This document shows positions 9,717-18,192 of a DNA stretch of 64,000 nt, in pieces. Position 1 is the stretch's first letter; the number at the start of each line of letters is the position of its first letter. The notes below the pieces were generated by a model. The model did no database searches and was not told where the DNA came from. It saw nothing but the letters and a program-made list of their open reading frames with translations. The position numbers were made by a program, and so were the translations under genes. The DNA comes from Paenibacillus sp. JNUCC-31. GTDB lineage: Bacteria > Bacillota > Bacilli > Paenibacillales > Paenibacillaceae. The stretch is taken from assembly GCF_014844075.1 (NCBI RefSeq), contig NZ_CP062165.1, forward strand, positions 6,510,001 through 6,574,000, written 5' to 3'.

Positions 9717-10970
9717 TCAGAATTGCCGTTTGCGGCTGAAGAGTCCGTAGAGGACAACGATTACGACAGGATATAGAACAGCCCATCCCGCAAACGGGAA
9801 TACGATTGCTGTCGCCACAAAAGAAATCCAACTGATCAATACTCCAGTACGACTGCCCTTGAGTAATCGAATTCCAGCTGCACATCCCCCAAGATAGGTG
9901 AGAATGAACGTTGCATTGGGCAGCTGAATGAGTGTAGTCAGTGATACAAGCCCAGATCCATAAATGCAGAGGACCAGAGTGAAGCAGACTGCTAGGAACC
10001 CGATTGCTGCTACCGGTGTATGGTACCGACTGGACAAGTGTGACATCCATTGTGGGGCGGCTCCTTGTCTTGCAAGTGCATAGGCAACCCGTGATGCGGC
10101 TCCAGCATAAGCAATAACCGTAGCGGTGCAGATAAATATGCCAGTTAACCCGGCAAGTATCCCTCCCCAGGAGCCGAGGGCCTGACTAATAATCCATACA
10201 AGGGAGACATCAGCTCCGCCATGAAGGTTGCTTTGGGTACCTACAGTTGCCAGAGCAGTCAGGAAATAGAGCACTCCCACAATGATGGCTGCGATGGTTA
10301 CGCCCTTAATGGCGGCCTTTCGCGGGTCCGTGAATTCTTCTGACAAGTGCGAAACGGCTTCCCAGCCGATAAAACACCAAAACAAAATGGCTCCGGCCTG
10401 ACCAACGCTTACCCAACCATCCGGCATAAATGGTGTGAAATGTATGGATTCCATATGTGGAATAGCGAATACAAATGCCATGACAAGCACGACAATAATC
10501 GCCAGCACAACACCGATCTGCACCTTGCCAGCGACCTGCATGCCCACGATATTAATGATCAGTCCGGCTGCGAGCATCAGAGCAGCGATAGCTGTTCTGT
10601 ATCCTTCACCGAGGCCCAGTGCAGCCGTCATATAACCTGCTCCTGTCAGAGATGCAACGGGGGCGCCGATCGGAACAGACATTAGAAAGAACCAGCCAAC
10701 TAAGGCTCCTGCCCGTTGTCCGAAAGCGAGAGTAACGAAATGGGACACGCCTCCAGCGTTGGGGTACCGTGCTGAGAGTAGCCCCATGGACAAGGCAAGC
10801 GGAAGAATCAGTAACACCATGCCTCCCCAGGCGAGGAGTGAAGCGGGGCCTGCCAGTTCGGCAGCAAGTCCGGGTACAATCAGGACACCTGAACCGAGAA
10901 CTGCACTTATATAAAGCGCAACAGCTTGCGGCATACCTATGGTTTTTTTGAGCTGCGTAGATGAGTTCAT
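9717..10970 (-). CDS. APC-superfamily amino-acid transporter, YjeH-like
   Basis: 417 residues with about 12 hydrophobic segments and a short hydrophilic start (MNSSTQLKKTIGMPQAVALY). The motif GSGVLIVPGLAAELAGP in TM1 and RYPNAGGVSHFVTLAFG after TM2 match the APC superfamily. FWCFIGWEAVSHLSEEFTDPRK is the conserved TM6-to-loop motif seen in the E. coli exporter YjeH. By family this is a proton-coupled amino-acid transporter; YjeH exports methionine and branched-chain amino acids, but neither direction nor substrate can be read from this sequence. The ATG lies about 12 bases from an AGGCAGG, a weak fit. It is monocistronic and faces the YjcZ terminator. Confidence 0.85.
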   Translation of the reverse strand: MNSSTQLKKTIGMPQAVALYISAVLGSGVLIVPGLAAELAGPASLLAWGGMVLLILPLALSMGLLSARYPNAGGVSHFVTLAFGQRAGALVGWFFLMSVPIGAPVASLTGAGYMTAALGLGEGYRTAIAALMLAAGLIINIVGMQVAGKVQIGVVLAIIVVLVMAFVFAIPHMESIHFTPFMPDGWVSVGQAGAILFWCFIGWEAVSHLSEEFTDPRKAAIKGVTIAAIIVGVLYFLTALATVGTQSNLHGGADVSLVWIISQALGSWGGILAGLTGIFICTATVIAYAGAASRVAYALARQGAAPQWMSHLSSRYHTPVAAIGFLAVCFTLVLCIYGSGLVSLTTLIQLPNATFILTYLGGCAAGIRLLKGSRTGVLISWISFVATAIVFPFAGWAVLYPVVIVVLYGLFSRKRQF

Positions 10971-11144
10971 GAAATATAAAGGCCTGCCTTCCAGAATGAA
11001 ATGATATTGGAGCGAGAACTATGTAATTATATAGGAAGAGACTCATTCAGTCATTGGCGAATTATGTAGAAAAATCAATGTAAGTCCAGTTGTCGTTATG
11101 ATAGAATAAAACCATCCCTAGAGAAAGAATGAGGTGTATTTCTG

Positions 11145-11648
11145 ATGAGTAAAGAGCTGACACAATCTTTAAATGAACAAATGAACTTTGAGTTTTATTC
11201 GGCACATGTATATCTTGCGATGGCTGCATACTGTTCCAGCAAAAGCCTGGATGGATTTGCGAATTTCTTCATCGTGCAGGCGGAGGAAGAGCGGTTCCAT
11301 GGGATGAAAATATACAAATTCCTGAATGACCGTGGACAACGGGCAACTCTTGATGCATTGCCGGAGCCGAAGAATGAATATTCCTCGATGCTGGATGTAT
11401 TCGAACACGGATATGCACATGAGCAGCAAAACACAAAGAAATTCTACAATTTGGCTGATATTGCCCTGAATGAGCGTGAACATGCCACGATGTATTTCCT
11501 GAAATGGTTTATTGACGAGCAAGTCGAAGAGGAAGCTTTGTTTGACAATATCATTCAGAAATTACGCCGTATCGAGAAAGACAGCAATGCCTTCTACATG
11601 CTGGACGCTGAGTTTGGCAAGCGTTCGTTCACCGCTCCTGCGGAGTAA
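11145..11648 (+). CDS. Non-haem ferritin
   Basis: 167 residues, the usual ferritin length. The four-helix bundle signature is clear: NEQMNFEFYSAHVYLAMAA, the ferroxidase helix AEEERFHGMKIYKFL, then EHGYAHEQQNTKKFYNLADI and WFIDEQVEEE. It stores iron in the cytoplasm by oxidising Fe(II) at the diiron centre. GAGGTG lies 8 bases before the ATG. No unambiguous Fur or PerR box is visible in the 170 bases upstream. It is followed by a terminator at 11714-11738. Confidence 0.93.
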   Translation: MSKELTQSLNEQMNFEFYSAHVYLAMAAYCSSKSLDGFANFFIVQAEEERFHGMKIYKFLNDRGQRATLDALPEPKNEYSSMLDVFEHGYAHEQQNTKKFYNLADIALNEREHATMYFLKWFIDEQVEEEALFDNIIQKLRRIEKDSNAFYMLDAEFGKRSFTAPAE

Positions 11649-11713
11649 CAGGGGACGAAAGCAATAACGACATGGACTATCCCTGCTTGAAATAAATCGA
11701 TTTACATATGAAA

Positions 11714-11738
11714 AGTCTGCCTTTGGCAGGCTTTTTTT
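11714..11738 (+). terminator. Terminator after ferritin
   Basis: The stem AGTCTGCC / GGCAGGCT with a three-base loop is followed by a run of T. It is 65 bases downstream of the ferritin stop codon. Confidence 0.8.
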
Positions 11739-12049
11739 GTTATTCCAGTATAGGTGTAATTCCGACGTGCGTTAAATTATTTCCTGGCATCCATCTATCA
11801 GATTCCACCATTTGGGTTAATAGAATATATGTCAACATTGATCTATCCCTTCGGATGTTCTTTTTCGAGCAAATCTATCAATTTCGTTTTATTTTTTTTG
11901 GCTAATCTGACAAAAGTGTAACTCGAACGTAGTATTTGAAACGAGAATGGGACGCAACCTTTTTGATAGTATTAGGATTATCGCCAAGGGCTGCAATGAG
12001 AGATACATAGACACCCGGGGAAATACAAGACATAAGGGAGACTTTTATT
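11739..12049. other. Intergenic region upstream of the polysaccharide deacetylase
   Basis: No coding frame with a start and ribosome-binding site is seen. The stretch is AT-rich up to about 11910 and then carries the 5' leader of the deacetylase gene, ending in AAGGGAG before the ATG. No recognisable operator or structured RNA was found. Confidence 0.5.
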
Positions 12050-12790
12050 ATGCTACATATTCGTAAAACGTTCATCACCGCACTCGCTATTCTATTCATC
12101 ATCCCATTTCTATTGCCGCAATCGGCTTCAGCTGCATCATCCACATCCAAGAATGCTGGAAATAAAGCGAATGCCAAGATCATATATTTGACGTTTGATG
12201 ATGGGCCAACAGCCCATACGGGACAACTGCTGGATATTTTGGACCAGTATAAGGCCAAAGCGACATTCTTTATGCTCGGACCTCAGATGGAGAAGTTTCA
12301 AAAGGCTACCAAGCGCATTGTTGCAGATGGACATGGACTGGGCCTGCATGGTGTAACGCATGTTCCTGGGAAATTTTATAAATCTGCGTACAGTGGACTG
12401 AAAGAAATGCAACAGGCAAATGAAAGTCTGAATAAGGTAGCTGGAGTCAAAACAAGTCTGGTTCGTACCCCGTACGGTAGCAAGCCGTATCTCAAGTCCG
12501 CATACCGCAATGTATTGCTGGGACAGGGGGGATTCCATCTGTGGGATTGGAATGTAGATTCCGAGGATTGGAAGTATAAGAAGGATCATCAGAAAGTTTA
12601 CAACAGCGTAATGAAACAGATTCACAATGTGCAAAAGGGTGGAACAACTCCGGTAGTACTGATGCATGACCAGGAAGCAACATTGAAGGTACTTCCACAA
12701 GTGTTAAAGACACTGAAAGCAGAAGGGTACCAGTTTGAAGTGCTCACCAAGAAAATACAGCCAGTGAATTTTTGGAATGACAAACGCTAA
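12050..12790 (+). CDS. Secreted polysaccharide deacetylase (NodB domain)
   Basis: 246 residues. The signal peptide occupies residues 1-28 (KTFITALAILFIIPFLLP, cleavage after ASA). The NodB domain shows all five motifs: TFDDGP, the metal-binding H-x-x-x-H (HGVTH), RTPYGSKP, WDWNVDSEDW and LMHD. The fold removes N-acetyl groups from peptidoglycan or chitin-type polymers outside the membrane using a divalent metal. The spacing of the GLHGVTH motif and the lack of extra N-terminal domains fit the PdaA/PgdA-like group of Bacillota. The substrate is not determinable from sequence. The next gene, a lipoprotein, starts 60 bases downstream in the same direction and may be co-transcribed. Confidence 0.9.
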   Translation: MLHIRKTFITALAILFIIPFLLPQSASAASSTSKNAGNKANAKIIYLTFDDGPTAHTGQLLDILDQYKAKATFFMLGPQMEKFQKATKRIVADGHGLGLHGVTHVPGKFYKSAYSGLKEMQQANESLNKVAGVKTSLVRTPYGSKPYLKSAYRNVLLGQGGFHLWDWNVDSEDWKYKKDHQKVYNSVMKQIHNVQKGGTTPVVLMHDQEATLKVLPQVLKTLKAEGYQFEVLTKKIQPVNFWNDKR

Positions 12791-12850
12791 TACGTGCAGA
12801 CTTGAAATAGATATACGGATTCCAATACAGGCTTCAAGGAGGACAACAAC

Positions 12851-13765
12851 ATGAGTAAACCTAAACTATGGAAAACCATTCCAGTGACGACAGCGGTGCT
12901 GCTTGCTCTTGCGGGGTGTGGAGGTCAGGATACCAAGTCATCCTCGCCAGACAACACGCCCCCTGCGGTTGGTGAACAGGCACAGTCGGGTAGTGGGGGA
13001 GCGGATTTCTCCAACGGAACGAAAGATAGTGGAGCAGATACAACCGGAACAACGGGCACGGAAGGTTCTGCAGGAAGCGGGACATCGGCATCGAATTCGG
13101 AAACGGGCAGTAATGGTCAAGGCCAGCAAAGTGTGAACGAGGTCATTAAGGATATTCGTAGTCAGTTGAAAATGAAAAACGCTTCATTGCCGACTTCGTT
13201 TACTCTGGCTAAAGGGAAAAACCTGACTGCATCGATCCCTTCGAATGCTTCAGAAGCTTTTCGGATAAACTTCTATACTACGGATCAACCTGTTGCAGTT
13301 AATGATGCTTCGTTGACGGATTCTGGCAGCAAGGTGCCGGTTCTGGCTTCTTATGAAGTGAAGACGTATAAAGACCCGAACAGTACAGATATTTTCCCGG
13401 AGACAGACCTGAAAGACATACCAAAGGACATGAAAGTGGATCTGGGACATGGTATCAAAGGAATGGTTGAAGGCGCAGCGGGCAGCCAGTATTTAACCTG
13501 GGAGGAAGGCCGGTGGACGCTTCAGATTCGTTCTGTTTCCGAGGACAAGATGAATAATCCTGGTATTGCGAAGAAGATGGTGGACTACCTGGAATCACAT
13601 ACACTGCCAGTACCGAAGGATAAAGGCTTCGTAAATGTGGAATACCCGAGTGGTGGCAAAAGCGTCAATGTAACGATTTCCTGGCAAGATGGCAAGCAAA
13701 TTCATCAGTTGCATACCAATCAGGTACCACTTGATGCACTGGGTATGGTTGTTTCCGTTAAATAA
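12851..13765 (+). CDS. Lipoprotein of unknown function
   Basis: 304 residues with a lipoprotein signal (TTAVLLALAGCGG, lipobox LAGC at residues 20-23). A Ser/Gly/Thr-rich linker covers residues 25-95. A folded domain of about 200 residues follows, containing FTLAKGKNLTASIPSNAS, YEVKTYKDPNSTDIFPET and YPSGGKSVNVTISWQDG. AAGGAGG precedes the ATG at 8 bases. I do not recognise the folded domain. It is probably anchored to the outer face of the membrane, and its position behind the deacetylase suggests a cell-envelope role, which is inference only. Confidence 0.75.
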   Translation: MSKPKLWKTIPVTTAVLLALAGCGGQDTKSSSPDNTPPAVGEQAQSGSGGADFSNGTKDSGADTTGTTGTEGSAGSGTSASNSETGSNGQGQQSVNEVIKDIRSQLKMKNASLPTSFTLAKGKNLTASIPSNASEAFRINFYTTDQPVAVNDASLTDSGSKVPVLASYEVKTYKDPNSTDIFPETDLKDIPKDMKVDLGHGIKGMVEGAAGSQYLTWEEGRWTLQIRSVSEDKMNNPGIAKKMVDYLESHTLPVPKDKGFVNVEYPSGGKSVNVTISWQDGKQIHQLHTNQVPLDALGMVVSVK

Positions 13766-13786
13766 CCTGGTTTCAAAAGAAATAGA

Positions 13787-13826
13787 AATGGGCTGGCCCG
13801 GAGTGAGTGCTCCAGGCCAGCCCATT
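13787..13826. terminator. Bidirectional hairpin between lipoprotein and desR
   Basis: A perfect 12-bp stem (AATGGGCTGGCC / GGCCAGCCCATT) lies between convergent genes. On the minus strand it is followed by TTTCTATTTC, so it probably terminates desR transcripts as well as the lipoprotein gene. Confidence 0.75.
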
Positions 13827-13900
13827 CATGTATAAGGCAAAGTGCATCATAGCATGATGTACCTTGCTTATTTGTGTTTCAGTGGGTTAAAGCGGTACTT

Positions 13901-14500
13901 TCATTTAAACCACCCTTTTTCCTTGGAGCGGGTAATCGCTTCGATCCGGTTACTCGCGTTTAACTTGTTAAGGATAATGGAGATGTAATTCCGCACCGTG
14001 CCGGTTGTAATAAAAAGATGTCCGGCAATTTCTTTCGTGTTTTTGCCGTCTGCCATTAGGTTTAGAACGGCATTCTCGCGTTCGGTCAGCGGATTCTCCT
14101 GAACATAGGCCTCGTCTACCAGGTCAGGGGCGAAGATACGTCTTCCATTCATGACCTGACGGATGGCTTCTGCCAGTTCTTCAATCGGGCTATCCTTTAA
14201 CAGATAACCGCGTACACCGCCTTTCAGGGCACGTTCGAAATAACCGGTTCGGGCAAAGGTGGTCAAAATAATGACTTTACAGTGCATGCCCTTGAGTTCT
14301 TCAGCGGCCTCCAGACCGCTTTTGACAGGCATTTCAATGTCCATCAGACAGATGTCAGGTGAATGCTCCTTGACAAGAGCAAGAGCTTCCTGTCCATTGC
14401 TTGCGCGTCCAACCACTTCCATATCCTCTTCCAGATTGAGCAGGGATGACAAGGCCCCCAGCATCATGCGCTGGTCTTCGGCAATTACGATTCTGATCAT
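13901..14500 (-). CDS. desR: DesR, response regulator of membrane-lipid desaturation
   Basis: 199 residues. The receiver domain (1-120) has the acidic pocket AEDQ, phospho-acceptor Asp in CLMDIEMP, switch Thr in ILTTF and Lys in LLKDSP. The C-terminal LuxR/NarL-type helix-turn-helix (about 135-199) reads LTERENAVLNLMADGKNTKEIA, split by family consensus positions. It is paired with desK, whose stop overlaps the desR start (ATGA at 14497-14500), and lies downstream of the desaturase on the same strand. In Bacillus subtilis DesR~P activates the des promoter when the membrane becomes rigid in the cold. AAAGGAGG precedes the ATG. Confidence 0.92.
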   Translation of the reverse strand: MIRIVIAEDQRMMLGALSSLLNLEEDMEVVGRASNGQEALALVKEHSPDICLMDIEMPVKSGLEAAEELKGMHCKVIILTTFARTGYFERALKGGVRGYLLKDSPIEELAEAIRQVMNGRRIFAPDLVDEAYVQENPLTERENAVLNLMADGKNTKEIAGHLFITTGTVRNYISIILNKLNASNRIEAITRSKEKGWFK

Positions 14501-15645
14501 TGTTCAACCTCCTTTATCGGTTTGCGAACCAGCTTGGGAACATGGATAATAATGCCTGTACCTTCCATGTCTGCTCCGGAGCGAATGTCCAGACATCCGT
14601 TCACAAACTCAAGTCGTTCTTTCATACCCAAAATTCCTGTACCGCGCCGTTCCAGCTTGCGGGTACGTTCTATTCCAACACCGTTATCCTGAACCGTTAA
14701 TACATTATCGGCCGGCGTCTCCTCTATACGAATGGTGCATTCCGTCGCCTGACTGTGTTTGACCACATTTGTGACGGCTTCTTTCAGACACATGCCAATC
14801 ACATTTTCATTCAATTGGGATGTATCCTGCAGTTTCGGGTTTCCTTCCAGTACAAATTCAATGGAAGCAGCCTTCAGAATCTGTTCGGCCCGGAACAGTT
14901 CATCCACCAATTGGGTGCCACGCATGGTCGTTACCATTTCCCGAACTTCCTTCAGAGCTGTGCTTGCCGTCTGTCTCAGGTCGTTCAATTCAATCTCGGC
15001 CTGATCCGGATTCAGGCGGAGCAGACGCTTTGCGAGGTCTGTTTTCAGACCGATTAAAGAGAGTTTTTGTCCAAGCGTATCATGCAGGTCGCGAGCGATA
15101 CGCTGTCTCTCTTCCATTTTCACCAGATCATCCAGCCGTTTGTTGGCATTCTCGAGTTGGCCTTCCAGCTGTTCACGGTTGTTTTTGTTATACGTGCTGA
15201 TCGGAAGCAGAATGGATGCCATGAGACTTATGAATACAAACGGGAACTGACTGAGCAGCAGAGTGCTCTGCTTGATGAAGCTATAATTGATGGTTAGAAA
15301 ACTGGCTGCCAGATTCACTGAATAGAGCGTGAAGAAGCCGGCTTTATTTTTAATATTCCCAATAAAAAAAGCAAGAAACAATGAGAAGTAGGCGTAATCA
15401 TAAGCAATGGTCATCGTGATCGAGATCGCGATCAGCAGTCCAATCCACATATAGACCTGCCATCCCTTTGTGATGAAAGCAAGCAGATAACATACGAAGA
15501 AGAAAAGGATGATGAAAATGCCTGCGACCATCGGCCACAATTTGGAATATTGAGAAATATAGTAGAAGGGCAGGATGAAAAAGACGAGCCATACATAGGG
15601 ATTCAAACCTGTATTTTTATAAAAGAGCTGCATCCACTTTTGAAT
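14497..15645 (-). CDS. desK: DesK, membrane thermosensor histidine kinase (apparent ATT start)
   Basis: About 382 residues. Four to five membrane helices occupy residues 15-165 (for example YVWLVFFILPFYYISQY). A HisKA_3 dimerisation helix carries the phospho-His in ARDLHDTLGQKLSLIGL, and an HATPase domain shows DNGVGI and GTGILGMKERL. This is the DesK family, which senses membrane order and acts as kinase or phosphatase on DesR. Start: AGGAGG (15660-15655) sits inside a TTG frame start at 15663 that is too early. A normal 7-9 bases later comes ATT (15645-15643), giving (M)QKWMQLFYKNTG, the N-terminus expected for DesK. The next ATG (MQLFYK) lies too far from the Shine-Dalgarno. Confidence 0.9.
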   Translation of the reverse strand: MQKWMQLFYKNTGLNPYVWLVFFILPFYYISQYSKLWPMVAGIFIILFFFVCYLLAFITKGWQVYMWIGLLIAISITMTIAYDYAYFSLFLAFFIGNIKNKAGFFTLYSVNLAASFLTINYSFIKQSTLLLSQFPFVFISLMASILLPISTYNKNNREQLEGQLENANKRLDDLVKMEERQRIARDLHDTLGQKLSLIGLKTDLAKRLLRLNPDQAEIELNDLRQTASTALKEVREMVTTMRGTQLVDELFRAEQILKAASIEFVLEGNPKLQDTSQLNENVIGMCLKEAVTNVVKHSQATECTIRIEETPADNVLTVQDNGVGIERTRKLERRGTGILGMKERLEFVNGCLDIRSGADMEGTGIIIHVPKLVRKPIKEVEQ

Positions 15646-15741
15646 GTAAATTCTCCTCCTCAAACTTTTGCATTGTACTCCAACTTAGCCTGACTTTAGC
15701 ATAAATTTCAGCCAGAATACAAGAAAACGAATCCGACAGAG

Positions 15742-16800
15742 TTAAGGCTTCTCTGTCAGACCCGCTTGATTGTTTACTCGAATTGGCGGTTGAACGTAAG
15801 GCTTGCGGGATGAGCGTTTAATTTCTTTAAAGCTGATAAATTGCTTGGATTCTTCGTCCCACAGACGGAAGCGCAGAGCAGCCAAGCTGGAACGCAGTGT
15901 AATTGTTGTAGCCTTCTGCAAAGGCGGTGTTGCGTTATGTGCTTCTTCCAAATAATAGTTGGGAACACGGGGACTCAAGTGATGCACATGATGGAACCCG
16001 ATATTGCCGCTGATCCATTGCAACAGTTTTGGCAATTTGTAATATGAACTACCTTCTACGGCTGCTTTTACATAACTCCATTCGTCTTCATGTTCAAAGT
16101 ACGTATCTTCGAATTGATGCTGTACATAGAACAGCCAAATACCGAAGAAACCGGAGAAGAAAAAGACGGGTGCCTGCACCAATACAAAAGCCTGCCAGCC
16201 GATTAACCAGCACAAGGAGGCATAGAGCGCAACAATCAACAATGTAGTCAGGTGAGTATTGATGCGTTCTTTACGTCTTGCACCTTTACGATTAAAACGG
16301 TAGGCGAACAAAAATACATAAATGGGTCCAATACCAAACATAACAAGCGGATTACGATAAATACGGTAGAAGAGGCGGCCCCAAGGAGAAGCAGCTTTGT
16401 ATTCCTCCACTGTCATCACCCAAATATCGCCAACACCACGTTTGTCCAGATTGCTGCTGGTTGCGTGATGAATGGAATGCTCGTTTTTCCATTGCAGGTA
16501 AGGCGTCAGGGTTAATACACCTGTAATCGTACCGAGAATATCGTTGGCACGTTTGCTTTTGAAGAATGAGCCATGACAGCAGTCATGGAAGATGATGAAC
16601 GTTCTAAGTACAAATCCCGAGGCTACGAGGGCAATGGGGAATGTCAACCAGTAGGACACGGACAGGCTATAGTACGCGGCGGCCCATAATAGTAATAGTG
16701 GCAGTATGGAATTCACTAATTGTTGGATACTCAGGCGAAGATTATTTTTTTCATAAGGGGTAACTTCTTTTTTTAGCGCCATCTCTTTGGTTCTGCTCAT
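15742..16800 (-). CDS. des: Acyl-lipid fatty acid desaturase
   Basis: 352 residues. It has the three histidine boxes of membrane diiron desaturases: HDCCH, HSIHH and HHVHH (in GFHHVHHLSP), separated by four hydrophobic segments. It introduces a double bond into acyl chains of membrane lipids to restore fluidity, as B. subtilis Des does at the delta-5 position. AAGGAGG lies 10 bases before the ATG. It is the first gene of a des-desK-desR series on the minus strand, 79 bases before the inferred desK Shine-Dalgarno region. The upstream operator (16969-16986) supports control by DesR. Confidence 0.93.
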   Translation of the reverse strand: MSRTKEMALKKEVTPYEKNNLRLSIQQLVNSILPLLLLWAAAYYSLSVSYWLTFPIALVASGFVLRTFIIFHDCCHGSFFKSKRANDILGTITGVLTLTPYLQWKNEHSIHHATSSNLDKRGVGDIWVMTVEEYKAASPWGRLFYRIYRNPLVMFGIGPIYVFLFAYRFNRKGARRKERINTHLTTLLIVALYASLCWLIGWQAFVLVQAPVFFFSGFFGIWLFYVQHQFEDTYFEHEDEWSYVKAAVEGSSYYKLPKLLQWISGNIGFHHVHHLSPRVPNYYLEEAHNATPPLQKATTITLRSSLAALRFRLWDEESKQFISFKEIKRSSRKPYVQPPIRVNNQAGLTEKP

Positions 16801-16895
16801 AGACGTACGTCCTCCTTCATCGTTACAGCCATATTGGTGGTAACGCGGCGGTTTCCGGGGAATGATGATCCTCTCTCCGTGTTCGCCTTTGTCTC

Positions 16896-16901
16896 ATTGT
16901 A
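16896..16901 (-). promoter_or_regulatory. Putative -10 box of des
   Basis: Read on the minus strand, TACAAT follows a poor -35 region (TTACCG at 17 bases). This is what is expected of a promoter that needs DesR~P for activation. It lies about 95 bases upstream of the des start codon. Confidence 0.45.
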
Positions 16902-16968
16902 AAATAATCTGACCATGACGGTAAGTCATAAACGTCAGTCCTGTGTAGTGACAAACATCCATGATGAC

Positions 16969-16986
16969 ACATGACATTTGTCATGT
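16969..16986. promoter_or_regulatory. Putative DesR operator
   Basis: This is an 18-base perfect palindrome, ACATGACA-TT-TGTCATGT on one strand, between des and the divergent YitT gene. The B. subtilis DesR site is an inverted TCATGACA-type repeat, as I recall it. The half-site and location upstream of a weak -10 region support the assignment. Confidence 0.7.
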
Positions 16987-17182
16987 ATGTATGTTGATCC
17001 TGCCTCTGAATCAGGAGTTCTGAACGGAATGGCTTCAGAGTCCTTTGTACAATTCGCGCAACAATTTGTATTATGTATACAAATTTTGTTCGTGGCATGG
17101 TAGAATCTATCATTGAGTGATTATGACAACTTATGAAAATGGTTGATAGGTTGATTTTCTGATGGATTGGATGGAGTGCATG

Positions 17183-18022
17183 ATGAAAAAAAGAATAACG
17201 GATATTCTATTTATTATGGCGGGTGCATTTCTGTTTGCACTTGCAGTAAACCTGTTCGTCATCCCGAATGATCTGGCTGAAGGCGGCGTTACGGGGATTA
17301 CGATTATTTTGTATTACCTCTTTGAATGGTCTCCAGGACTAATGAACTTGCTCCTCAATGGTATTTTGCTACTTGTGGGATACAAGTTTCTGGACAGAAC
17401 GACAACGGTGTATACGATTATTGCGGTGGTATTCAACTCGCTGTTCCTGCATTTGACCGAGAGCTGGACGATTGCATCGGACGAGCTCTGGATCAATACC
17501 ATTTTTGGTGGATTATTTGCTGGTCTGGGTATCGGCTTGATTGTTAGAGTAGGCGGCACAACGGCGGGGACGGTTATTCTGGCTCGGCTTGCCAACAAAT
17601 ATCTGGATTGGAACATCAGTTATGGACTGTTATTCTTCGATCTGATTGTGGCGTTCTCATCGTTCTTCATTATAGGACCACAAGGATTGATGTGTACGAT
17701 TGTCATGTTGTTCGTTGGCACCAAAACGATGGAATTCATTATTGAGGGACTCAATCCGAAAAAAGCAGTCACGATTATATCGACCAAACAGGATGCCATT
17801 GCCCAGCAGGTCATTGAGAAGATGGATCGGGGAGTCACCGTCCTGTCTGGTCATGGATACTATACGAAGAACCCGAAAGAGATCTTATATATTGTCATCA
17901 GCAAACAAGAAGTTCCAATGCTGAAAAAGATTGTGCGAGCGGAAGACGAAATTGCTTTCATAACGATCCATGATGTGCGTGACGTATTTGGCGAAGGGTT
18001 CATCGAGCTGTCCAAATCATAA
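17183..18022 (+). CDS. YitT family membrane protein (DUF161 + DUF2179)
   Basis: 279 residues from the ATG at 17183, which has GGAG 6 bases upstream. In-frame ATGs at 17162, 17171 and 17180 are less well placed. Five to six hydrophobic helices lie in residues 1-190, with the family motifs NLFVIPNDLAEGGVTGI and GGTTAGTVILARL. A soluble DUF2179 domain (about 200-279) shows GVTVLSGHGYYTKNPKEIL. YitT proteins are widespread in Bacillota; no function is established. It is divergent from des and ends in a terminator. Confidence 0.88.
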   Translation: MKKRITDILFIMAGAFLFALAVNLFVIPNDLAEGGVTGITIILYYLFEWSPGLMNLLLNGILLLVGYKFLDRTTTVYTIIAVVFNSLFLHLTESWTIASDELWINTIFGGLFAGLGIGLIVRVGGTTAGTVILARLANKYLDWNISYGLLFFDLIVAFSSFFIIGPQGLMCTIVMLFVGTKTMEFIIEGLNPKKAVTIISTKQDAIAQQVIEKMDRGVTVLSGHGYYTKNPKEILYIVISKQEVPMLKKIVRAEDEIAFITIHDVRDVFGEGFIELSKS

Positions 18023-18046
18023 TGAAACATATATAAGGAAGCGGGG

Positions 18047-18076
18047 AGCTGCGGTGAATTTCACTGCGGCTTTTTT
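18047..18076 (+). terminator. Terminator after the YitT gene
   Basis: The hairpin GCTGCGGTGAA / TTCACTGCGGC has two G-U pairs and is followed by six T, 25 bases after the stop codon. Confidence 0.85.
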
Positions 18077-18192
18077 GTTTTATATTTTAAACCCGTTCGC
18101 ACAGACAAAAAGCTGTACACCTGTAAAAGGCAATGATATATTGAATTTAATTCGTTAATAAAGTTAACTAACTATGAAAAGGAGGCGATAAA

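Noticed and set aside
9547..10050. 167-codon minus-strand frame at the YjcZ/permease junction
   Set aside because: It crosses a strong terminator and overlaps two well-supported genes; composition is not protein-like.
11708..11905. 65-codon frame after ferritin
   Set aside because: It begins inside the ferritin terminator and has no ribosome-binding site.
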